A stretch of DNA of 13,529 nt from Rhizobiales bacterium UBA3584. GTDB lineage: Bacteria > Pseudomonadota > Alphaproteobacteria > Rhizobiales > Devosiaceae. A program made the translations under genes and the position numbers. The notes below the pieces were generated by a model. That model ran no database searches, was not told where the DNA came from, and saw only the letters and a program-made list of their open reading frames with translations. The DNA lies in NCBI GenBank assembly GCA_002375765.1, contig DFMV01000039.1:1-13529 (forward strand), in the 5' to 3' direction. The first letter of the stretch is position 1. Each line of letters opens with the position of its first letter. Shown piece by piece: positions 7,495-13,529 of this stretch.

Positions 7495-9048
7495 TCAGGG
7501 ATTGTAGGTCACGGTCCCGGCATCATAGGCGGCCCGGCAGTCGCTGGCGTCAGCGAGCATGTTGGATTCGAGCAGCTCAAGCGCGCCGCCACGGCCCTGG
7601 AAGCGCGGGTCGTCGCAGACGCCGTCATAGGCCGAGGCGCTTGAATCATCGCCGAAATTGATCCGGAAGTCGCCGTCCGAGCTCTCATCGGCCAGCGTTA
7701 CGGTGCCCTCAGTGTAGGCGGTCGAGCAGTCAGTGGCATCGGCCATCAGATGATCGTCAAGTGCTACGCCGACCCCCGGGCCGGTAAAGCGCGGATCGTC
7801 GCATTCGGCATCGTTGGAATAGGTGCCCGAATCATCGCCGAAATCGATGCCGTCGATCACCGTGGTGCCGGTACCATCGCCCAAATAGGTCACGTCACCG
7901 GCCTCGAATGCCTCACGGCAATCGGTGGCGTCGGCCAGAAGATGGCTATCGAGGCTGCCGCCGAAGCGGGGGTCGTCGCATTCGCCGTCATTGGCCCAAT
8001 TGCCTGAATCGTCACCGAAATCGATATCGTCGATCGCGACGTCGGCGCCGGCTTCATCGGATGGGGTGTAGGTCACTTCGCCCGCTTCATAAGCCGTACG
8101 GCAGTCGGTGGCATCGGCCAGAAGATGGCTGTCGAGGCCGCCGCCGAAGCGTGGATCGTCGCATTCGTCATCATTGGCCCAGGTGCCCGAATCATCGCCG
8201 AAGTCGATGTCGTCCGCAGAAACGTCGTTTCCGCTGTCATCGGGCGCGTCATAGGTCACTTCACCAGCTTCATAAGCGGTGCGGCAGTCAGTGGCATCGG
8301 CGAACTCATGGCTGGTGAGCGAACCGCCAAAGCGCGGGTCATCACATTCGCCGTCATTGGCCCAAGTGCCTGTGTCGTCGCCGAAATCTATGTCGCCCGC
8401 GACGATTTCACTGCCAGCATCTTCCGGCGCGTCATAGGTCACTTCGCCGGCTTCATAAGCGGTGCGGCAGTCAGTGGCATCGGCGAATTCATGGCTGGTG
8501 AGCGAACCGCCAAAGCGCGGGTCATCGCATTCGCCATCATTGGCCCATGTGCCCGAATCGTCACCGAAATCGATGGCATCGCCCGGCTGCACCGCTCCGC
8601 TGACCTCATTGGATGGGGCAAAAGTGACCTCGCCGGCCTCATAGGCCGTGCGGCAGTCTGTGGCGTCGGCCATAAGATGGCTGTCGAGCGTGCCGCCGAA
8701 ACGGGGGTCGTCGCATTCGTCGTCGTTTGCCCAGGCTCCTGAATCATCGCCGAAATCGATCTCGCTATCGCTTTGGGCGGCCGGGGTGGCGGGATCGTCG
8801 GCTGTAACCAGCGTGACTTCGCCCGCTTCGAACGCAGCCTGACAGTCGGCGGCATCGCGCATCTCGTCGACCGGGCTGCGGATCAGCGCCGCTCCAGGAC
8901 CCTCAAAGCGCGGATCGTCGCACTGGTCGTCATTGGCCCAGGTGCTCGAATTGTCGCCGAAATCGATATCCTGGGCCAGCGCTGGCGCGCCCAGTGCAAG
9001 ACCGAGGGCGAGCGCGGCGCTGCTCATCATCAACCTTGTTGTCTTCAT
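7495..9048 (-). CDS. Secreted acidic protein of eight tandem two-cysteine repeats (function unknown)
   Basis: I recognise no named family. The 517-residue product starts with a signal peptide (MKTTR, then a hydrophobic Ala/Leu stretch, cleavage likely after ALA at residue 25), so it should reach the periplasm or outside. The rest is eight tandem units starting at residues 28, 97, 159, 220, 281, 342, 401 and 463, of 55-69 residues. The consensus is IDFGDDSGTWANDGECDDPRF, then a loop, then ADATDCRTAYEAGEVTY. Each unit has exactly two cysteines (16 in all), which suggests one disulfide per unit. The strong Asp/Glu content suggests metal, perhaps calcium, binding; this is inference. Units 1, 7 and 8 have a longer loop (GPG or GRG), while units 2-6 are shorter and more alike. 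GAGGGA (9059-9064) precedes the ATG by ten bases. The gene follows the DMT-type transporter gene by 16 bases. I recall similar single units in other alphaproteobacterial secreted proteins, without known function. Confidence 0.9.
   Translation of the reverse strand: MKTTRLMMSSAALALGLALGAPALAQDIDFGDNSSTWANDDQCDDPRFEGPGAALIRSPVDEMRDAADCQAAFEAGEVTLVTADDPATPAAQSDSEIDFGDDSGAWANDDECDDPRFGGTLDSHLMADATDCRTAYEAGEVTFAPSNEVSGAVQPGDAIDFGDDSGTWANDGECDDPRFGGSLTSHEFADATDCRTAYEAGEVTYDAPEDAGSEIVAGDIDFGDDTGTWANDGECDDPRFGGSLTSHEFADATDCRTAYEAGEVTYDAPDDSGNDVSADDIDFGDDSGTWANDDECDDPRFGGGLDSHLLADATDCRTAYEAGEVTYTPSDEAGADVAIDDIDFGDDSGNWANDGECDDPRFGGSLDSHLLADATDCREAFEAGDVTYLGDGTGTTVIDGIDFGDDSGTYSNDAECDDPRFTGPGVGVALDDHLMADATDCSTAYTEGTVTLADESSDGDFRINFGDDSSASAYDGVCDDPRFQGRGGALELLESNMLADASDCRAAYDAGTVTYNP
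7498..8967 (-). repeat. Coding tandem repeat array, eight units
   Basis: On the - strand, unit 1 spans 8967-8761, unit 2 8760-8575, unit 3 8574-8392, unit 4 8391-8209, unit 5 8208-8026, unit 6 8025-7849, unit 7 7848-7663 and unit 8 7662-7498. Units 3, 4 and 5 have an exact 183-base period. Segments 8243-8364 (unit 4) and 8426-8547 (unit 3) differ at five of 122 bases, and all five changes are silent. This points to recent duplication or gene conversion inside the array. Confidence 0.9.
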
Positions 9049-9058
9049 GAAAGTCTCG

Positions 9059-9064
9059 TCCCTC
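9059..9064 (-). promoter_or_regulatory. Ribosome-binding site of the repeat-protein gene, abutting the transporter stop
   Basis: Read on the - strand, TAA (the transporter stop, 9067-9065) is followed at once by GAGGGA and, ten bases on, by the ATG at 9048. This arrangement supports translational linkage and a shared transcript with the transporter gene. Confidence 0.6.
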
Positions 9065-10024
9065 TTACTCGCCGGTTTGCACCGCGCTGCTCGGTTGAGT
9101 TGTGAGCCGAGTGAACAGCAAAATCCCGCAAATTACCAGTGCCGTTCCAATGCCATGGATCAGAGTAAAGGGTTCGCCGAGGATGAAGATGGCGAGAATA
9201 ATGGTCAGAATCGGGGAAATGTTGCCAAACACGGCCGTCCGCTCGGCGCCGACCATGCCGATGGCTGCCGCAATGATGGAAACCGGAGCAACGGTGGCGG
9301 CGAGCGCTAAAGCCAGCAGGATGGAAAAAGCTTCGGGCGGGATTGCCAGGCCGGCCAGGGGATGGGTGGCCAGAAAATGGATGAATACCGCGAATGCCGC
9401 CGCGATCATCGCAATGGCGGTAAACAGTCTTGGACCCAGCGCATCGATCAGCGGTTTTGCAAACAGCTGGTAGAGTGCATAGGCCAAAGCACTGCCCAGC
9501 GCGAACAGTGTGCCTGCCAGCACACTCTCACCTTCGATCACCATGTCGTGGCCAAAGATCACCCCGATCCCCAGATAGGCCAATAACGCCGCACCCACGA
9601 CTGAAGGTTTGAGTGGGCGGCGGAACAGCAGCGCACCCAGAATCAGGACCATGAATGGATATGTCAGAAGCACCAGCCGATTGAGCTGCGCTGTGATGAG
9701 ATCAAGGCTGAGAAAATCAAGAAAGCTGGCGCCATAATAGCCCAGGATGCCAATTCCCGCCGCGCCGGCGACCGCTGGGAGCGGCACGGGGCGATTTGCC
9801 TGACGACCGCGCCCCGCACGGCGGTCGCGATAGGCCATAAGACCCATCAGAGCGAAAAACGGCGTCGCCAACAGCATACGCCAGGTCAGGGTTGTTATGG
9901 CATCCAGCCCCTGCGCGTAAGCGAGTTTTACGAAAATGCCCTTGGTGGCGAACAGGGCCGCGCCGAGCGCAGCGAGCGCGAGACCGATAAATTGGTCCCG
10001 ATCGGATGAAGGGAGTGCGGACAT
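9065..10024 (-). CDS. EamA/DMT-family permease
   Basis: A 319-residue inner-membrane protein of the drug/metabolite transporter superfamily. Ten hydrophobic helices can be counted by eye, arranged as two EamA halves (about 10-145 and 160-300). The family pattern is visible in the first helix (ALGAALFATKGIFVKLAY) and in the second half (LFALGSALAYALYQLFAKPL; ERTAVFGNISPILTIILAIF; GEPFTLIHGIGTALVICGIL). Members of this superfamily export amino acids, metabolites or drugs, or act as uptake carriers; the substrate cannot be told from sequence. The ATG at 10024 is the only good start, since an in-frame stop lies shortly upstream. The Shine-Dalgarno match is weak. It lies 57 bases after xerC and 16 before the secreted repeat-protein gene, all on the same strand, so the three may form one transcript. 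Confidence 0.92.
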   Translation of the reverse strand: MSALPSSDRDQFIGLALAALGAALFATKGIFVKLAYAQGLDAITTLTWRMLLATPFFALMGLMAYRDRRAGRGRQANRPVPLPAVAGAAGIGILGYYGASFLDFLSLDLITAQLNRLVLLTYPFMVLILGALLFRRPLKPSVVGAALLAYLGIGVIFGHDMVIEGESVLAGTLFALGSALAYALYQLFAKPLIDALGPRLFTAIAMIAAAFAVFIHFLATHPLAGLAIPPEAFSILLALALAATVAPVSIIAAAIGMVGAERTAVFGNISPILTIILAIFILGEPFTLIHGIGTALVICGILLFTRLTTQPSSAVQTGE

Positions 10025-10076
10025 GAAAAATACTGGCCAGGAAGATGGAAGCTGACCCTATACCCCGATTGCGCCG

Positions 10077-10088
10077 GGCGCTAGCGCC
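10077..10088. repeat. 12-base palindrome over the xerC stop codon
   Basis: GGCGCTAGCGCC is its own reverse complement and includes the xerC TAG (10083-10081 on the - strand). No T run follows in either direction, so it is not a clear terminator. Its role is unknown, and it may be chance in GC-rich DNA. Confidence 0.35.
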
Positions 10089-11010
10089 GCGGATGGGCGG
10101 CGCGGTATGCCTCGAGCAGCCGTTCGCCATCGATATGGGTGTAGATCTGGGTGGTCGAGAGCGAGGCGTGGCCAAGCAGTTCCTGTATGGCGCGTAAATC
10201 ACCACCCCTGGCCAGAAGATGAGTGGCAAAGGAATGGCGAAGCGCATGCGGGGTTGCCGAGGCCGGCAGACCCATGGCGCCGCGCAATCGCTCGAGCCGC
10301 AGCTGTACAAGGCGCGGGCTGAGCGGGCCGCCGCGCACGCCGCGGAACATGGGTTCGTTGAGGGACGGCGAGAAGGGGCAGAGCCGCAGATAGTCGTCGA
10401 TGGCTGCCCTGACCGGGGCGATCAGCGGCACGAGCCGGACCTTGTTGCCCTTGCCAACAATGCGCAAGGTCGCGCCGTCGAGATCGGCGCGGGTGAGGGC
10501 CAGCGCTTCGGATATACGCAGGCCCGCCCCGTAGCACAGGGCAATGGCGGCAGCATCGCGGGCCGCGACCCATGGACGATCTTCCATTTCATGGATCGCG
10601 GGGCCGGCGCCTTTCGCCTCGGATGCGGAAAGGGGCTTGGGCAGGGAGCGCGGCAACTTGGGCGTGCGAACGACCGAAAGCGCTTCGAGCGCCATGATGT
10701 CTTGGCGCTCAAGATAGGTGAAAAAGGATTTTATCCCGGAAAGCGATCGGGCAAGGCTGCGCGAGCCCAGATCATTGCGGCGGCGGGCGGCAAGAAAAGC
10801 GCGCAGATCGGCTGGCCGGAGCGTCTTGAGATCGGCGACATCGACGGTTCCGCCGAGGTGACTGGACAGAAACGCCATGAACTGATCGACGTCCCGACCG
10901 TAGGCTTCCAACGTCTTGGGCGAGAGGCGCCTGATGGTTGCAAGCTCACGCCGCCAGCCGGAAATGTGGTTGCGCAGGGCATCGGAAATGGCAAAGCCGG
11001 TATCGGTCAT
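10081..11010 (-). CDS. xerC: Site-specific tyrosine recombinase XerC
   Basis: A tyrosine recombinase that, with XerD and FtsK, resolves chromosome dimers at the dif site. The N-terminal core-binding (SAM-like) domain includes RRLSPKTLEAYGRDVDQF. The C-terminal catalytic domain has a full active site by my numbering from the ATG at 11010: Arg165 in GLRISEAL, Lys187 in VGKGNKVRLVPL, His255 and Arg258 in HALRHSF, His281 in LLGHASLSTTQIYTHID, and the nucleophile Tyr290. With 309 residues it fits the family. An in-frame TTG at 11076 would add 22 unconserved residues and overlap the priA side, so I prefer the ATG, although no strong Shine-Dalgarno precedes either. XerC rather than XerD is inferred from its position beside priA, as I recall it in Rhizobiales. 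The transporter gene follows by 57 bases. Confidence 0.9.
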   Translation of the reverse strand: MTDTGFAISDALRNHISGWRRELATIRRLSPKTLEAYGRDVDQFMAFLSSHLGGTVDVADLKTLRPADLRAFLAARRRNDLGSRSLARSLSGIKSFFTYLERQDIMALEALSVVRTPKLPRSLPKPLSASEAKGAGPAIHEMEDRPWVAARDAAAIALCYGAGLRISEALALTRADLDGATLRIVGKGNKVRLVPLIAPVRAAIDDYLRLCPFSPSLNEPMFRGVRGGPLSPRLVQLRLERLRGAMGLPASATPHALRHSFATHLLARGGDLRAIQELLGHASLSTTQIYTHIDGERLLEAYRAAHPRR

Positions 11011-11129
11011 GATGTGATGGTACCGGCCATAGGTTACCAGAGCGCCAATTGGGGCTGGTCGAATCGCATTTGACAATTATGGTGCCCAATGGTTGGTCTC
11101 GTTTCGTTCTCCCAGTGCAAAGGCTCTCG
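11011..11129. promoter_or_regulatory. Divergent xerC/priA promoter region
   Basis: The 119 bases between the two start codons must carry promoters in both directions if the chosen starts are right. A weak + strand candidate for priA is TTGGGG (11049-11054), 17 bases, then GACAAT (11072-11077). In the other direction TTGTCA (11076-11071 on the - strand) resembles a -35 box, but no good -10 follows. Neither match is strong. Confidence 0.35.
11119..11123 (+). promoter_or_regulatory. Ribosome-binding site deciding the priA start
   Basis: AAAGG lies six bases before the ATG at 11130. The alternatives further upstream, a TTG at 11049 and an ATG at 11079, have no comparable site and would add residues that do not look like PriA. 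Confidence 0.55.
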
Positions 11130-13295
11130 ATGACACTCGGTCCGGTCGTGGCAGTGATGGTGGCGGTTGCCGTGGACGGCCCTTATTCCTATCGGGTGCC
11201 CGAGGGAAAAGAGGTCGAACGCGGATCGATCGTTGTCGTCCCGCTGGGGCCACGACCCACCCTTGGCGTGGTCTGGGGCGAGCCCAAGGACAATTTCGCG
11301 CATAATCGCCTCAAGGATATTGAGCACGTCTTTGATGTGCCGGCGTTGTCCGAAGAGCTTTTGAAAACCATCGACTGGGTGGCGCGCTATACGCTGGCTC
11401 AGCCGGGCATGGTGTTGCGGGGGGCGTTGCGCAGCCGCGAGGCCCTCGATCCGCCGCGCCCGCTGATTGCCTATAAACGCGCCGGTCCCGAGCCTGAGCG
11501 GATGACGGATGCACGGGCGCGGGTGCTTTCGGTGATGGAGGACGGGTTCCCCTGGGCAAAGCCGGCCCTGATCGGTGCCGCGGGGGTTTCGACGGCGGTG
11601 GTGGAGGGGCTGGTGAAATCGGGCTGCCTGCAGCAGGTGGAAATTCCGGCTCCGCCGCCTGTCCTGCCGCCCGAACCCGACTTCGCACCGGCGAAACTGT
11701 CGGAGGCGCAGCAGGCGGCGCTCGATCAGATTCGGGCCCATGACAAAGGCGGGTTTTCGGTGGCCCTGCTCGACGGAATTACCGGGTCGGGCAAGACCGA
11801 AGTGTTTTTCGAGAGCGTGGCCGACATGTTGCGCACCGGAAAGCAGGTGGCCATCATCCTGCCCGAAATCGCACTGACTCATACGTTTCTCGACCGGTTC
11901 GAAAAGCGGTTCGGCCAGCGGGCGGCCGAATGGCATTCGGAAATGACGCCGGTTCAAAGGGCGCGGGTCTGGCGCGGCGTTTTGACGGGCGAGGTACGGG
12001 CAGTGATCGGCGCACGCTCGGCGCTGTTCTTGCCGTTTCGCGAGCTGGGGCTTCTGGTGCTCGACGAAGAACATGACGGCGCCTTCAAACAGGCCGACCG
12101 GGTCAATTACCATGGCCGCGATATGGCGGTGGTGCGCGCTTCGATGGCCGGGGCGCGGGTTATCCTGTCTTCGGCAACACCGGCCGTCGAATCACGCAAC
12201 AATGGGGAAACCGGCCGTTACGCGCATGTGCGGCTCGAAAGCCGGTTCGCCGATGCGGCGCTGCCCGACATCATGGCGCTCGATATGCGGGCCGAAGGAC
12301 CTGAAAAGGGCCAGTGGATCGCTCCGAGGCTGGCGCGGGCGGTGTTCGACGCGCTCGATCGTGGCGAGCAGGCGCTGTTGTTTCTCAACCGGCGCGGCTA
12401 TGCGCCGCTGACCCTTTGCCGGTCATGCGGGCACCAGTATCAGTGCCCCGATTGTTCGACCTGGCTGGTCGAGCATCGGTTTCGCGGCGTTCTGATGTGC
12501 CACCATTGCGGCCATGAGGAACGGGCGCCCGAAGTGTGCGGCTCGTGCGGGGCCAGCGATTCGCTGGTGGCGGTGGGGCCGGGGATCGAGCGGCTGGCCG
12601 AAGAGGTGGCCGAGAGGTTTCCCGGTGCACGTCCGGTGGTTCTGTCCTCGGACATGGGGTCGATGCGCCAGATCCGCGACCGGTTCGCTGAAATCGCGCG
12701 CGGAGAATATGACATCATCATTGGCACGCAATTGGTGGCCAAGGGGCATCATTTCGAAAAGCTCAGCCTTGTGGGTGTGATCGACGCCGATCTGGGGCTG
12801 GCGCATGGTGATCCGCGAGCGGCGGAAAAGACGTTCCAGATCCTGACCCAGGTCACGGGCCGGGCCGGACGCGAATCGCGTTCGGGTAAAGCGTTTCTGC
12901 AGACCTATCATCCCGATCATCCTGTGATGAAGGCGATGGTGAGCGGTGACCGGGAAGGGTTTTACGCCCATGAACTCGCTGTGCGGCGCCAGGGGGGGCT
13001 TCCGCCGTTCGGCCGGTTGGCGGCCTTGATCGTTTCAGGCAATGAACATGCCGAAACGATGGCGCTTGCCAAGGCGCTGATGGCCGCGGCGCCATTGGCC
13101 GAAGGGGTCAAGCGCTTCGGGCCGGCCGATGCGCCGGTCGCCATGGTCCGCGGCCGGCACAGGGTGCGTATTCTGGTCCAGAGCCCCAAGGAATTTGATC
13201 TGTCGGGCTATGTGCGCTTCTGGCTGGAAACGGGGCCTCCGGCCAAGGGAAATCTGCGCGTTCAGGTCGATATCGATCCCATGAGCTTTTATTGA
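11130..13295 (+). CDS. priA: Primosomal protein N', replication-restart 3'-5' DNA helicase PriA
   Basis: PriA recognises stalled or repaired forks and reloads the replicative helicase. The 721-residue length is close to E. coli (732). The N-terminal DNA-binding domain begins VVAVMVAVAVDGPYSYRVPEG, followed by GSIVVVPLGPRPTLGVVWG. The superfamily 2 helicase core has Walker A GITGSGKT at 216-223 (Lys222) and Walker B DEEH at 312-315. The zinc-binding insert has all eight cysteines: 430, 433, 439, 442, 457, 460, 470 and 473. Later helicase motifs include GTQLVAKGHHF, DADLGL and VTGRAGR. The gene is divergent from xerC. I chose the ATG at 11130 for its ribosome-binding site and family fit; an in-frame TTG at 11049 would make a 748-residue form. 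No intrinsic terminator is visible after the stop. Confidence 0.97.
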   Translation: MTLGPVVAVMVAVAVDGPYSYRVPEGKEVERGSIVVVPLGPRPTLGVVWGEPKDNFAHNRLKDIEHVFDVPALSEELLKTIDWVARYTLAQPGMVLRGALRSREALDPPRPLIAYKRAGPEPERMTDARARVLSVMEDGFPWAKPALIGAAGVSTAVVEGLVKSGCLQQVEIPAPPPVLPPEPDFAPAKLSEAQQAALDQIRAHDKGGFSVALLDGITGSGKTEVFFESVADMLRTGKQVAIILPEIALTHTFLDRFEKRFGQRAAEWHSEMTPVQRARVWRGVLTGEVRAVIGARSALFLPFRELGLLVLDEEHDGAFKQADRVNYHGRDMAVVRASMAGARVILSSATPAVESRNNGETGRYAHVRLESRFADAALPDIMALDMRAEGPEKGQWIAPRLARAVFDALDRGEQALLFLNRRGYAPLTLCRSCGHQYQCPDCSTWLVEHRFRGVLMCHHCGHEERAPEVCGSCGASDSLVAVGPGIERLAEEVAERFPGARPVVLSSDMGSMRQIRDRFAEIARGEYDIIIGTQLVAKGHHFEKLSLVGVIDADLGLAHGDPRAAEKTFQILTQVTGRAGRESRSGKAFLQTYHPDHPVMKAMVSGDREGFYAHELAVRRQGGLPPFGRLAALIVSGNEHAETMALAKALMAAAPLAEGVKRFGPADAPVAMVRGRHRVRILVQSPKEFDLSGYVRFWLETGPPAKGNLRVQVDIDPMSFY

Positions 13296-13529
13296 ATGAA
13301 GAACTTGTCACGATGCGACATTTGCGACGCCCCAATTTGGCCGTGATGCGCTTGCGTGGCCGGTTTTGGCATGGTAAGGCCACCCCGGAATTCATGGGCA
13401 TGCCCTTGTTGGCGCTCGCCCTGTCGATCCGAATACATATAGAAAACTATGCCGCCGCCGCCGATTATTGGCGATGACGACGATAAAGGGCGGGGCAAGC
13501 AGCGGGGTTACAAGGCTTGAGCGCACCAC
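13296..13529 (+). other. Region downstream of priA without a confident gene
   Basis: These 234 bases hold no ORF I trust. A frame opening with ATG at 13474 (MTTIKGGASSGVTRLERT) stays open to the window edge, but it lacks a clear ribosome-binding site and does not match the N-terminus of AtpH, the gene I would expect next in Rhizobiales. An 18-residue frame (13449-13505) is too short and proline-initiated. A 10-base palindrome GGGCATGCCC lies at 13396-13405. The A/T-rich patch at 13432-13447 is the likeliest promoter site. Confidence 0.5.
13409..13441 (+). promoter_or_regulatory. Possible promoter for the next + strand operon
   Basis: TTGGCG (13409-13414) could be a -35 box, and TACATA (13434-13439) or the overlapping CATATA a -10 box, with 19-21 bases between; this spacing is longer than ideal. 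It sits in the only A/T-rich patch after priA. It is weak evidence and would serve a gene beyond the window. Confidence 0.22.

Noticed and set aside
8125..8742. A repetitive + strand frame (205 codons) opposite the repeat-protein gene, with visible internal repeats.
   Set aside because: Its repetition is just the mirror of the tandem units on the - strand. It lacks a start context or signal sequence, whereas the - strand product has a signal peptide and conserved cysteines.
7498..8967. A CRISPR array, because of the regular spacing of repeated DNA.
   Set aside because: The repeats have a 177-207 base period, lie in frame in a coding sequence, and the intervals are themselves related; no cas genes are present.
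11070..11098. TTGACA at 11070-11075 as a consensus -35 box for priA.
   Set aside because: No acceptable -10 box lies 16-18 bases downstream (the sequence there is TTGGTC), so the match is probably chance.
13474..13529. An open frame reaching the window edge, considered as the start of atpH.
   Set aside because: The 18 visible residues do not match the conserved AtpH N-terminus, and no convincing ribosome-binding site precedes the ATG. More downstream sequence would decide.

Overview
The window looks like a core-genome segment of a GC-rich alphaproteobacterium of the order Hyphomicrobiales (Rhizobiales). A Devosia/Pelagibacterium-like genus is my guess from the style of the SucA N-terminus and the gene order; this rests on memory, not on a search. 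All clear genes share the same GC-rich codon style, and I see no insertion sequence, prophage, CRISPR array, tRNA or rRNA.

Left part (1-7490, all + strand): a TCA-cycle block. It runs sucD (succinyl-CoA synthetase alpha), sucA (2-oxoglutarate dehydrogenase E1), sucB (E2 succinyltransferase), a small MAPEG-family membrane protein gene, and lpd (E3 dihydrolipoyl dehydrogenase). SucA, SucB and Lpd form the 2-oxoglutarate dehydrogenase complex, which makes the succinyl-CoA that SucCD converts to succinate; sucC presumably lies just upstream of base 1. The two large gaps (906-1126 and 5417-5584) are not bare. The first holds four consecutive hairpins. Each gap carries one copy of a palindromic, rhizobial-type dispersed element, so two same-orientation copies bracket sucAB. 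A strong bidirectional terminator (7445-7476) closes the block.

Middle part (7495-11010, all - strand, convergent with lpd): in transcription order, a complete XerC-type tyrosine recombinase, a ten-helix EamA/DMT-family transporter, and a secreted acidic protein made of eight tandem units of about 60 residues, each with one pair of cysteines. The transporter and repeat-protein genes are only 16 bases apart, with the ribosome-binding site abutting the stop codon, so they are probably co-transcribed. The repeat protein is the least understood item in the window and the best candidate for new biology.

Right part (11011-13529): priA, the primosomal replication-restart helicase, is divergent from xerC across a 119-base gap. 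It is followed by 234 bases without a confident gene. In related genomes I remember the ATP synthase gene atpH following this point, but the window ends before that can be confirmed.
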